Of a DNA stretch of 14,210 bases, positions 7,524-14,210 are shown piece after piece (the first letter of the stretch is position 1; each line of letters opens with the position of its first letter). The notes under the pieces were generated by a model. It was given only the letters and a program-made list of their open reading frames with translations, was not told the origin of the DNA and made no database searches. The position numbers and the translations under genes are program-made. The DNA comes from JAVBPA01 sp031549925. Lineage in GTDB: Bacteria > Bacillota > Clostridia > Oscillospirales > CAG-272. The stretch lies in NCBI GenBank assembly GCA_031549925.1, contig JAVBPA010000040.1:1-14210 (forward strand), in the 5' to 3' direction.

Positions 7524-7850
7524 GTAAAAAGGGGTGTTGGTAAGCTTTATATTAAAAATATAAGTCATGTGAATTTTTGCTTCAGACAAACAAAATCTGA
7601 CGGTTTTTGTTATGTATAAAAACATATTCCGTCATAAATTATAATAGTTTAAATGAATATCACATTCCATATCATTATACATTATATCTCGATAAAATAC
7701 TATAGTTTTTTAAAAAATTTATCATTTTTTAATATTTATAACACTAATCGGTGTATAATATTAACATGCTTGGTTTTTTTAATAATAATTTAAGAGTCTT
7801 ATAAATTTTCAAAAACAATTAATATATAATTATTACAAGAGGTAAATATT

Positions 7851-8723
7851 TTGGCAGACAAAACAAACAAAGCAGATAATTGTTCGCATGACTGTTCAAA
7901 CTGTTCTTCAAATTGCGAAAGCAGAGAATCACTTAAATCCGCTTTAAACGAACTCAGCAGTATAAAAAACTGCATTGGTATAATATCAGGAAAGGGAGGA
8001 GTCGGAAAATCCTCTGTCACCGGAATGCTTGCGGTGGAAGCTGCCCGCGCGGAATACAAAACAGCTGTTCTTGATGCCGATATAACCGGACCCTCCGCTC
8101 CGAAAATATTCGGTATTAAAGGCGAAGTTTCCGGAGGGGCAGGAGGAATGTATCCTTTAAGCTCCAAAACCGGAATCGAAGTTATGAGCGTCAACCTCCT
8201 GCTTGAAAAAGAAACTCAGCCTGTTGTATGGAGAGGACCGGTTATAGCCGGAGTTGTAAGGCAATTTTGGACTGATGTTGTTTGGGGTGATGTTGATTAT
8301 ATGTTTGTAGACTGTCCTCCCGGAACAGGCGATGTCCCTCTGACAGTTTTTCAGTCGATAAAACTTGACGGGGTTATTATCGTGACAACTCCGCAGGATC
8401 TTGTTTCTATGATAGTCAAAAAAGCTTATAACATGGCTAAGATGATGAATGTTCCGGTACTTGGAATCGTCGAAAATATGAGTTATATAACATGTCCGGA
8501 TTGCCAAAAAAAGATAGAAGTATTCGGTGAAAGTAAAATTCACAAAACAGCCGAAGAATTGGAAATCCCCGTACTCGCCCAAATACCGTTTGATCCCCGC
8601 CTCGCCGCTCTTTGCGACAAAGGTATGATTGAACTTATGGAAAATGATTATTCATTTGATATTTTTGAAAAAATAAACCGACACTTAAAGAATAATTTAA
8701 ACAAAAATGATTTTGAATCCTGA
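7851..8723 (+). CDS. mrp: Mrp/ApbC/NBP35-family P-loop ATPase, Fe-S cluster carrier
   Basis: The 290-residue cytosolic ATPase belongs to the family that binds and hands on [4Fe-4S] clusters. The start is a TTG, preceded by GAGG (7839-7842) at 8 bases. The first internal ATG encodes M59 or so, beyond the Walker A, so the TTG is required. An N-terminal cysteine cluster (C11, C15, C18, C22) resembles the NBP35-like extension common in clostridial Mrp. The deviant Walker A is GKGGVGKSS (47-55), the switch/Walker B segment is FVDCPPGTGD (152-161), and the cluster-binding CPDC (C215, C218) follows NMSYIT. Its position beside an operon encoding many Fe-S clusters suggests a role in hydrogenase assembly, but Mrp proteins usually serve many targets. 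Confidence 0.93.
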   Translation: MADKTNKADNCSHDCSNCSSNCESRESLKSALNELSSIKNCIGIISGKGGVGKSSVTGMLAVEAARAEYKTAVLDADITGPSAPKIFGIKGEVSGGAGGMYPLSSKTGIEVMSVNLLLEKETQPVVWRGPVIAGVVRQFWTDVVWGDVDYMFVDCPPGTGDVPLTVFQSIKLDGVIIVTTPQDLVSMIVKKAYNMAKMMNVPVLGIVENMSYITCPDCQKKIEVFGESKIHKTAEELEIPVLAQIPFDPRLAALCDKGMIELMENDYSFDIFEKINRHLKNNLNKNDFES

Positions 8724-8742
8724 CAGACAGCAGATTTTATGT

Positions 8743-8818
8743 ACCGGCGGAGATGCTCGGTGCGCTTACTTTCTTAAAAAGTAACAAAAAAGCTTTTGCT
8801 TTTTCCCTCTTCGCCGAT
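8743..8818. terminator. Three-stem folded element between convergent genes, probable two-way terminator
   Basis: An outer stem pairs 8743-8753 with 8808-8818 (nine Watson-Crick pairs, one G-T, one mismatch). It encloses hairpin A, TTACTTT (8766-8772) with AAAGTAA (8778-8784), and hairpin B, AAAAAGC (8787-8793) with GCTTTTT (8798-8804). Hairpin B ends in T-runs on both strands, so it could terminate mrp and the larA-like gene. The three-way-junction layout is more than a simple terminator needs and is reminiscent of dispersed intergenic repeats in gut Clostridia. Confidence 0.6.
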
Positions 8819-8840
8819 GTGTTTTGTTGCTTAAATAAGT

Positions 8841-10112
8841 TCAAATTACCGGAGGCTTGGTGTTTGTTAATACAGGAAGAACAGATCCTCCGTTCGGAAT
8901 CACAATAACCGAAGCATTATCTCCGATAATGCTTTTTGCTTTATCATACGCTATTTTGACAGAAGAATAAGGAGATAAAAATATCTTTTCGGCAAAATCA
9001 GGTTCAAGTGATGATACTAAAAATATTTTTGCTTTTTCTAAAACCATTGCGATTGCGGCCGCTTTATGAGCGCCTAATATAAATTCATTTTCAATATGCG
9101 AAATCATATCGGAGCTTTTATCGTGTCCGGTCATCCAGTCCGAAAAAACCTGTTCTCCAAGACCTTCTGTACATTCTGCAACCCAAATAATGATCCCGCC
9201 GTCCCGAACGGCGTTTTTTGCGTTGTCAAGAGCCTTTTGCGCTTGATACATATTTTGGTCTTTCGGAAATCCTCCGGCGGAAGTGATTACAATATCCGCC
9301 TTTTTTTGAATTGCGACCGAATATAATTTATCTAAAAATTCGCAACCCGCACGGTGAGCGGCAATCGGATCACCTGCACAGCTGAAAATTATTTCTTTGT
9401 TATCATCGAGTACGACATTTACAATAAAATCAACAGGACAATACAAACCCGCTTCTTCAATATCTTCTCTTACCGGGTTTTTATGAATTATACCCGCGGC
9501 TGCTCTCGGATCCGTCATTAAACGGTGGTTTGCTGCTATTGCCTCGGAGGTTGAAACACCGGGCATTATTGCTTTGTATCCTCCGCTGTATCCCGCGAAA
9601 TAATGATATTCGATATTGCCGATGCAAATACGCAAATCGGCAGATGCGACTTCACGGAAAATGTCAACGGGAGTTCCCCTTGAAGTAGTACCCATTCGTA
9701 CGCATTGGGAACTGTCCGCGTCGATACAACGAATACGTGAAAATACAGCATTGCCTACCAGAGCTTTCATTTCTTCACATGTTTGTTTTCGGTGATTTCC
9801 GGTGGCGAAAACAATCGTTATACATTCTGTTTCAATTCCGGCTGAACATAATTCGTCTAAAACCGAAGGCAGTATTTTATATGAAGGACATGGTCTTGTG
9901 ATATCGCTCGTAATAATAACCACATTTGTTTTGCCGAAAGCAAGCTGACCCAAACGTTTTGTTCCTGTAGGATATTCAAGCGAACGGCGGACTTCTTCTT
10001 CTCCTGTTAGTAAATATTCGACTTTGTTTTGGTTTAATATTCCGAGTAAATTGTTATCGTCAACGGATACAGAGACAAACCCTTGTCCGTATCCTAATTT
10101 TATTTCAGGCAT
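8841..10112 (-). CDS. larA: LarA-family (DUF2088) nickel-pincer racemase/epimerase homologue
   Basis: The 423-residue protein matches lactate racemase LarA, which uses a nickel-pincer nucleotide to racemise alpha-hydroxy acids. Visible motifs are D70-x-T-R-P74, ATGNHR with H107, EYHYFAGYSGGYK with H170 and K180, and ANH with H196. The positions resemble the catalytic and cofactor-binding His/Lys set of LarA. A later segment, GGFPKDQNMYQAQKAL (280-295), matches the C-terminal domain's substrate and cofactor region. Length is normal and all key residues are kept, so it should be active. LarA relatives act on various hydroxy acids, so lactate is not certain. No larB, larC or larE cofactor genes are in the window. 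The gene starts 2 bases after the stop of the small membrane-protein gene, with its GAAGG site inside that gene, implying translational coupling. Confidence 0.88.
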   Translation of the reverse strand: MPEIKLGYGQGFVSVSVDDNNLLGILNQNKVEYLLTGEEEVRRSLEYPTGTKRLGQLAFGKTNVVIITSDITRPCPSYKILPSVLDELCSAGIETECITIVFATGNHRKQTCEEMKALVGNAVFSRIRCIDADSSQCVRMGTTSRGTPVDIFREVASADLRICIGNIEYHYFAGYSGGYKAIMPGVSTSEAIAANHRLMTDPRAAAGIIHKNPVREDIEEAGLYCPVDFIVNVVLDDNKEIIFSCAGDPIAAHRAGCEFLDKLYSVAIQKKADIVITSAGGFPKDQNMYQAQKALDNAKNAVRDGGIIIWVAECTEGLGEQVFSDWMTGHDKSSDMISHIENEFILGAHKAAAIAMVLEKAKIFLVSSLEPDFAEKIFLSPYSSVKIAYDKAKSIIGDNASVIVIPNGGSVLPVLTNTKPPVI

Positions 10113-10114
10113 TT

Positions 10115-10531
10115 TTATGTTTTTCCTTCTATTTGTGAAAGTAGTTTATCATAAATGTTTTCCGCTTCCGTTATACTGTCAAAACCAAGCACCAGCAATC
10201 CGCTTGAATGAAAAACACACAGAAAACGCTTTGAATATCTTGACGCGCACAATTGATAATTTCCGTATTCGTTTGTAAACTTACCTGAACGGGTAAAGAA
10301 TGTATCTGTTCCGAGAGTGCGTTTACCGAAATCCCAAGTATCTGTGATTTTTACTTCATTAATATTTTTCGATGAAATGGTTGCTTTAAAAAAAAGTGAT
10401 GAAGCCCTCAAAGTGTTGTCATAATATTTTATCGAAACCCGCATAAATATCATTATAAAAGCAATTACGGATATTATAACAAGGCTGATTCCTAAACGTG
10501 CGATATCTCCTATATAAAACTTTTTTTTCAT
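10115..10531 (-). CDS. Small single-pass membrane protein with possible bacterial PH-like domain
   Basis: The 138-residue protein has a short basic N-terminus, one membrane span (about residues 12-30) and a soluble tail of about 100 residues. The tail has the rhythm of bacterial PH-like (bPH) domains: an ISSKNINEVKI opening strand, an RTLGTDTFFTRSGKF turn segment, a LCASRYSKRFLCVFHSSGLLVLGF strand pair, and a closing helix SITEAENIYDKLLSQI. This resemblance is from pattern recognition only. A strong promoter lies upstream and it is the first gene of a probable two-gene unit with larA, almost abutting it. A weak GGA ribosome site is 12 bases before the ATG. A role in membrane-linked regulation or scaffolding is possible but not shown. 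Confidence 0.7.
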   Translation of the reverse strand: MKKKFYIGDIARLGISLVIISVIAFIMIFMRVSIKYYDNTLRASSLFFKATISSKNINEVKITDTWDFGKRTLGTDTFFTRSGKFTNEYGNYQLCASRYSKRFLCVFHSSGLLVLGFDSITEAENIYDKLLSQIEGKT

Positions 10532-10586
10532 AATTGTATCATTCCGGTCTTTTTATTATAATACTGTATTAAAACGAACGGTTTTT

Positions 10587-10615
10587 ATTTTACTTTATAT
10601 ATTATGTTCTGTCAA
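10587..10615 (-). promoter_or_regulatory. Near-consensus promoter for the PH-like/larA unit
   Basis: On the minus strand a perfect -35 TTGACA (10610-10615) is followed after exactly 17 bases by TAAAAT (10587-10592). The predicted start is near 10580, about 50 bases before the ATG at 10531. This is one of the best promoter matches in the window. Confidence 0.72.
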
Positions 10616-10701
10616 TAGTTTAATAATTATAATACTCAACACGGCTCTGAATAAACAATAAAAGCAAATATAAATTTTTATCAGTATGTATATTATCTTT
10701 C

Positions 10702-10724
10702 TCTATAAAAAACATTTTTATAGA
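10702..10724. repeat. Perfect 10-bp inverted repeat upstream of the SBP promoter
   Basis: TCTATAAAAA (10702-10711) and TTTTTATAGA (10715-10724) are perfect inverted copies with a 3-base spacer. The repeat lies about 46 bases upstream of the SBP -35 box and about 85 bases upstream of the opposite promoter. This suits an activator or repressor site. It is not placed to end any transcript. Confidence 0.6.
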
Positions 10725-10770
10725 AGTGTTATTTGCAAAACTAAAATAATATAAAAAATTGTTATTATTG

Positions 10771-10799
10771 TTGACTTTGAATAATATGTTATTTATAAT
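10771..10799 (+). promoter_or_regulatory. Near-consensus promoter for the SBP/DUF4091 lipoprotein operon
   Basis: TTGACT (10771-10776) is followed after exactly 17 bases by a perfect TATAAT (10794-10799), predicting a start near 10806. An inverted repeat, AATATGT (10802-10808) and ACATATT (10813-10819), covers the start point and could be an operator. Confidence 0.75.
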
Positions 10800-10890
10800 C
10801 GAATATGTAAGAACATATTTTCAAAATTAAATTATAACTTTTTTACAGAAACGGATAAAATTTAATATACTTATAAAAGGGAGAAAAAAG

Positions 10891-12378
10891 ATGAAAATTA
10901 AAACAAGAATTTTCTGTTTTATAACAGTGTTGTTAATGATTATACCTCTTATATTTTCCTGCGCCGAAAAAAAAGAAGATGCTGACAATCCGGTATCCGG
11001 AGATACTTCCGAAACATCCGCAGCAGAAGAAACGGCAAGCGAAATGGAAAAAAGAAAAGCAATCCCTGATAATCTTCCCAATATAAAATTTGACGGAATG
11101 GCTTTCCGTGTGGCTACTAGAATGGGTGCTCTTGAGGAAGTATGGACAGAAGAAGAAAACGGAGAAATTTTAAACGACGAATTGTATTTGCGTAACCGCA
11201 CCGTTGAGGAACGGTTCAATACGGAAATAAAAGCCGTTATAACAAACGCGGACGACGGAAACACTCATGTTGAATATGTGAAAAAGACCATCCGCGCATC
11301 AGATGACGCCTTTGATTTGGCAGCGACATATGTTTTTACAAGCGGTCCGATAATTACCGAAGGTTTATATTTGAACTGGCTCAACATGGAATACAATGAT
11401 TTTACAAAACCTTGGTGGATAAACGGAATAAATTCAAAATTTCAAGTGGGAAACGCTCTGTACGCAGTAGTCGGAGATATGTGTATCACAGCGCTGAAGC
11501 TTACATACGGAATCTTTTATAACAAGAGAATAGGAGAAAATAATTCTATAGGCGATATATATCAGGAAATACGAGACGGAAACTGGACGATTGAAAGGTT
11601 TATATCAATTGTACGCGACGTTTATTCGGATGCGAACGGAGACAGCCTGCGTGACAGCGGGGATGTTTACGGATTTACGGCTGAAACCGCTACAAACCTT
11701 GACGTTTATACTTTTGCTTTTGATATACCGATAATCGGGCGTGACGATAATAATGTACCCGAAATCGTATTCAAAACAGAAAAAGCTATAAAAGCCGTTG
11801 AAATTGTAAATGATCTGTATTGGGGAGGAACAGGATCATATATTCCGGCAGATGCCAACGAACCGATAAAAGTTTTTAAAAACGGGAATGCAATGTTTAC
11901 TACCACTTGGCTCGGAAACGCTTTTTCAACTTTCAGAGATATGGAAGATGATTATTCAATTCTTCCTTATCCGAAATATGATGATAACCAGGAAATATAT
12001 ATGACAGGGGCTATGGACAATTATTCGGTTCTCGGTGTACCGATAACAGCACAGAATCTTGAAATGATTTCCATAATTACCGAAGCTATAAACGCGCAGA
12101 GTCATAAAACGGTATTTCCGGTTTATTATGAACAGGCTCTTCAAAATAAGTTTGCGCGTGACACTGAATCAATAGAAATGGTTGATATTATCATGAAAGG
12201 ACGCAATTTTGATTTCGTAACTCTGTTTTCCGCAAATATATCGGGTATGCCCTGGCTTTTCAGAGGGTTGGTCGCGGGGAAATCAAATAATTTTGCTTCG
12301 AAATATGATTCAAGCATAAAAAGTGCCCAAAGCGGACTTGATCAGGTTATAAAAGCGTATGAAAAAAATGCTGCGTAA
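10891..12378 (+). CDS. Lipoprotein, family-1 type ABC transporter solute-binding protein
   Basis: The 495-residue protein starts at an ATG with AAAGGGAG (10876-10883) 7 bases upstream. A basic start and hydrophobic core end in the lipobox LIFSC, with C24 as the lipidated residue. An acidic Ser/Thr/Glu-rich linker (about 25-55) follows. The mature part has the pattern of sugar-binding ABC proteins: MAFRVATRM opening strand, NDELYLRNRTVEERF helix (95-109), FDLAATY, KPWW (173-176) and a late GMPWLFRG. DANGDSLRDSGD (247-258) is an EF-hand-like calcium loop of a kind seen in this group of binding proteins. It would sit on the outer membrane face of a Gram-positive cell and capture a solute, probably a sugar. 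No permease or ATPase genes follow. Instead the next gene overlaps by 20 bases. The ligand is unknown. Confidence 0.82.
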   Translation: MKIKTRIFCFITVLLMIIPLIFSCAEKKEDADNPVSGDTSETSAAEETASEMEKRKAIPDNLPNIKFDGMAFRVATRMGALEEVWTEEENGEILNDELYLRNRTVEERFNTEIKAVITNADDGNTHVEYVKKTIRASDDAFDLAATYVFTSGPIITEGLYLNWLNMEYNDFTKPWWINGINSKFQVGNALYAVVGDMCITALKLTYGIFYNKRIGENNSIGDIYQEIRDGNWTIERFISIVRDVYSDANGDSLRDSGDVYGFTAETATNLDVYTFAFDIPIIGRDDNNVPEIVFKTEKAIKAVEIVNDLYWGGTGSYIPADANEPIKVFKNGNAMFTTTWLGNAFSTFRDMEDDYSILPYPKYDDNQEIYMTGAMDNYSVLGVPITAQNLEMISIITEAINAQSHKTVFPVYYEQALQNKFARDTESIEMVDIIMKGRNFDFVTLFSANISGMPWLFRGLVAGKSNNFASKYDSSIKSAQSGLDQVIKAYEKNAA

Positions 12379-14023
12379 ATTGCCGTTTACAAACAAGCTG
12401 AAACTCATAAAAATTATATTGTTTACCGCTTTTATATTTATATCAATAATTTTACTGCAATCCTGCAAAACGAATTATTCTGAAAGGGAAACCTCAACGG
12501 ATAATAAAAAAAACGAATCGGAGATAAACACTATGGTAAAATCATGGAGTACAAATTCATTTGAAAAAATACAGCCTGACACCGAAACAAATGTATTCGG
12601 GTCGGAATATGATATATACATGGCGCGCGGAGAGAGCGAATCCTGCCAGATAATATTTAATTCTGAAACCGAACAAACAGGCTGTTCGATCGAAATTACC
12701 GGACTTGATAAAAACTTGAATTGCGAAATTTTAAGGGAATATTATATTGAAACAGAAGAGAATAAATACTATCCCGATCCTCTTGCTCCCGCAAAAGCGG
12801 GTTTTACTTTGAAAGAAAACAGCAACTTAACTTTTCTTCTCAGATTTTCCGCCGGAAATGAAACTTCAGCGGGTGTACACACCGTAAAAGCATCTTTGAT
12901 TGCAAATAACGGAAAAGAACTTGCTGTGCAAACTGTTAATGTGCATGTATGGGATTTTTCGCTTCCGGAAAAATCGGCTTGCTCGACGGCAGTCGGACTT
13001 TATCCCGAATTTATAGCAAAAATGCATAATATAGAAGGTCAGGCGCTCGATGATATGTACCGTAAATATTATGATCTCATGCTTGATTATAAAGTATGTG
13101 CTTATTATCTTCCTTATGATATCCTTGATGAAAGAGCGGATCAATACTTAAACGACCCACGGGTAAATACCTTTGTAATTCCTTACAGCGAAGATGACGA
13201 TATAATACGTGCATACCATAAAAAGCTTTCGTCTAACCCCGAGTGGTTTGCAAAAGGCGTTTTTTATCCGCTTGATGAGCCTACGAGTGTTGAAATGCTT
13301 GACCAGCTCGCTGAAATAGCGGAACGCATTCGTCTTTTATACCCCGATTATCAAATGGTTACTCCTTTCTTTTTGGATATCGATTATGACAGTGATACAG
13401 ATCAAATTGATTTTATGACAGGAATTACCAATGTTTGGTGTCCGAAATCTTATATGTTTATATCCTCGAATATATATACAAAAGTACAGCTTGGAAAATA
13501 TCCGAAGTTCGGCGACAGGATGGAACAACGGAAAGCACAAGGCGACCGGTTGTGGTGGTATGTTTGCTGGGAACCGGGAGATCCTTATTGTAATTTGTTT
13601 GTAGACATGGATGGGATACAGCACAGACTTTTATTTTGGCAGCAAAAATACTGCAATGTCGATGGATTTTTATATTGGGGAGCTAATTATTGGAGAGATG
13701 TTTCCGATCCATGGGAATCGATGATGACAGTTCCGTTTTTGAGCAAAACTGTTTTCGGAGACGGTTCGCTTTTATACAACGGCAACAAAGCCGGTATTGA
13801 AGGAGCTTGCGGTTCATTGCGTCTTGAAGCAGTCAGGGATGGAATTGAAGATTTTGATTTGTTTGTTTTAGCCGAGGAATTGTTCGGAAAAGAATGGGTA
13901 AATGAAAAAATAGAACAGATTACAACTTCTATTGTTATATATACAAAAAACGCGGATGAATTTAGTTCGGTAAGGAAAAGTATCGGAGAAAGTATTGAAA
14001 AATATTATATTGAAAACAAATAG
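12359..14023 (+). CDS. DUF4091 (GH123-like) lipoprotein, putative glycoside hydrolase
   Basis: The 554-residue protein has a hydrophobic N-terminus (about 15-33) and lipobox LLQSC with C36. It is therefore a surface-anchored lipoprotein. Residues about 60-200 look like a beta-sandwich domain. The rest resembles a TIM-barrel DUF4091/GH123-type region: FYPLDEPTS with an adjacent Asp-Glu pair (D306, E307) like the catalytic pair of GH123 N-acetylgalactosaminidases, RLWWYVCWEPGDPY (397-410), GFLYWGANYWRD (436-447), and the DUF4091 ending GDGSLLYNG then SLRLEAVRDGIEDFD (486-500). Hydrolysis of a host or plant glycan is an inference. The start at 12359 overlaps the SBP gene by 20 bases, and ATG 12368 (residue 4) is an alternative. 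No strong ribosome site is seen, which suggests coupled translation. A terminator follows 45 bases later. Confidence 0.82.
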   Translation: MKKMLRKLPFTNKLKLIKIILFTAFIFISIILLQSCKTNYSERETSTDNKKNESEINTMVKSWSTNSFEKIQPDTETNVFGSEYDIYMARGESESCQIIFNSETEQTGCSIEITGLDKNLNCEILREYYIETEENKYYPDPLAPAKAGFTLKENSNLTFLLRFSAGNETSAGVHTVKASLIANNGKELAVQTVNVHVWDFSLPEKSACSTAVGLYPEFIAKMHNIEGQALDDMYRKYYDLMLDYKVCAYYLPYDILDERADQYLNDPRVNTFVIPYSEDDDIIRAYHKKLSSNPEWFAKGVFYPLDEPTSVEMLDQLAEIAERIRLLYPDYQMVTPFFLDIDYDSDTDQIDFMTGITNVWCPKSYMFISSNIYTKVQLGKYPKFGDRMEQRKAQGDRLWWYVCWEPGDPYCNLFVDMDGIQHRLLFWQQKYCNVDGFLYWGANYWRDVSDPWESMMTVPFLSKTVFGDGSLLYNGNKAGIEGACGSLRLEAVRDGIEDFDLFVLAEELFGKEWVNEKIEQITTSIVIYTKNADEFSSVRKSIGESIEKYYIENK

Positions 14024-14068
14024 TTAAATTTTGTATCGCTGTAGATTTTCACAATTTATAAATTATAT

Positions 14069-14111
14069 AAAAATACGGGTAATAACTAAAAAATCTTCCC
14101 GTATTTTTTTT
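14069..14111. terminator. Strong intrinsic terminator after the DUF4091 gene
   Basis: AAAAATACGGG (14069-14079) pairs with CCCGTATTTTT (14098-14108) around an 18-base loop and runs into eight Ts on the plus strand. The minus strand also ends in five Ts, so it may work in both directions. Confidence 0.88.
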
Positions 14112-14210
14112 ATTGCCGTCCGTTATATTTTATTGCATCGCAGAATAAAATTTATCATGGACAATCATTTATCATTTATTTCCGCTTTGTATAAAATACT
14201 TCCGGCTGAT
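14112..14210. other. Right edge: possible start or end of a further gene, unresolved
   Basis: Two short readings run off the edge. On the plus strand an ATG at 14157-14159 opens 18 codons (MDNHLSFISALYKILPAD) but lacks a ribosome site and promoter. On the minus strand, one frame would end at a TGA (14165-14167) after SAGSILYKAEINDK, and another at 14172-14174. A two-way terminator just to the left would suit a convergent minus-strand gene. Neither can be decided within this window. Confidence 0.25.

Larger units (their letters stand above)
7442..7850. other. Divergent intergenic region between hydC and mrp
   Basis: This 409-base, very AT-rich region holds no credible gene. Besides the hydC promoter and palindrome, TGACGG (7598-7603) pairs with CCGTCA (7629-7634) around an inner TTTTT/AAAAA stem, making a bulged hairpin of unknown role. 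For mrp, a TATAAT occurs at 7754-7759, but no good -35 lies 16-18 bases before it. It would give a leader of about 85 bases. TAAGAGTCTTA (7791-7801) is a short palindrome in that leader. Confidence 0.5.
10532..10890. other. Divergent intergenic region with two promoters and two palindromes
   Basis: This 359-base, AT-rich region holds no credible gene. It contains a minus-strand promoter (10587-10615), a plus-strand promoter (10771-10799), a perfect 10-bp hairpin (10702-10724) between them and a 7-bp inverted repeat at the plus start site (10802-10819). The plus leader is about 85 bases and I recognise no riboswitch in it. Confidence 0.6.

Noticed and set aside
7602..7626. Possible Rex operator (TTGTTA followed by AAAAACA) upstream of hydC
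   Set aside because: The left half fits the Rex half-site, but the right half matches poorly and the spacing is wrong.
7799..8582. Two minus-strand open frames (131 and 141 codons) opposite mrp
   Set aside because: They are antisense shadows of a gene with clear Walker and CxxC motifs.
1158..10586. AACCGTTT-like octamers at 1161-1168, 7516-7523 and a near copy at 10571-10586, as a shared regulon motif
   Set aside because: Only the 7507-7523 copy is a full palindrome. The others are partial and expected by chance in AT-rich spacers.
10827..11264. 145-codon minus-strand open frame opposite the SBP start
   Set aside because: It covers the SBP promoter leader and signal peptide on the other strand, with no family match. 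Its hydrophobic stretch mirrors the lipoprotein signal.

Overview
The window looks like chromosomal DNA of an anaerobic Firmicute of the Clostridia type. Supporting signs are AT-rich intergenic DNA, promoters close to the sigma-A consensus, purine-rich ribosome binding sites, lipobox lipoproteins, an [FeFe] hydrogenase operon of the NAD(P)-linked multi-subunit kind, and a clostridial-style Mrp/ApbC with an N-terminal cysteine cluster. No rRNA, tRNA, CRISPR array, insertion sequence or phage gene was seen. I cannot name the species.

Layout. Positions 1-989 (minus) hold the N-terminal part of a GH127/DUF1680-like glycoside hydrolase, with a good promoter at 1047-1075. Positions 1189-3128 (minus) hold a DUF218/YdcF-like membrane protein and, upstream of it, an enolase-superfamily (mandelate racemase/muconate lactonizing) enzyme with an unusual catalytic residue. 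Positions 3196-3283 carry a nested inverted repeat. Positions 3309-7441 (minus) are a three-gene hydrogenase operon, transcribed hydC (NuoE/HndA-like), hydB (NuoF-like, with an HndB-like N-terminus), hydA (HndD-like catalytic subunit). A 409-base divergent region with a 17-bp palindrome separates it from mrp (7851-8723, plus). Between mrp and the convergent larA-like gene lies a folded, probably two-way terminator element (8743-8818). Positions 8841-10531 (minus) hold a LarA/DUF2088 nickel-pincer enzyme preceded by a small single-pass membrane protein with a possible PH-like domain. A second divergent region (10532-10890) has two near-consensus promoters back to back. Positions 10891-14023 (plus) hold two lipoproteins whose genes overlap by 20 bases: a sugar-type ABC solute-binding protein and a DUF4091/GH123-like protein. 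They end at a strong hairpin terminator (14069-14111).

How it fits together (inference). The hydrogenase would dispose of fermentation electrons as H2, or take H2 up, by coupling NAD(P)H and ferredoxin. The adjacent Mrp ATPase is an Fe-S carrier and may help load its many clusters, though the hydEFG maturases are not here. The glycosidase, solute-binding protein, DUF4091 protein, enolase-superfamily enzyme and LarA homologue suggest a lifestyle of degrading complex glycans and metabolising hydroxy or sugar acids. No single new multi-gene defence or mobile system is evident. The best leads are the two folded intergenic elements, the unusual active sites in the enolase-superfamily and hydrogenase proteins, and the PH-like/LarA and SBP/DUF4091 gene pairs.
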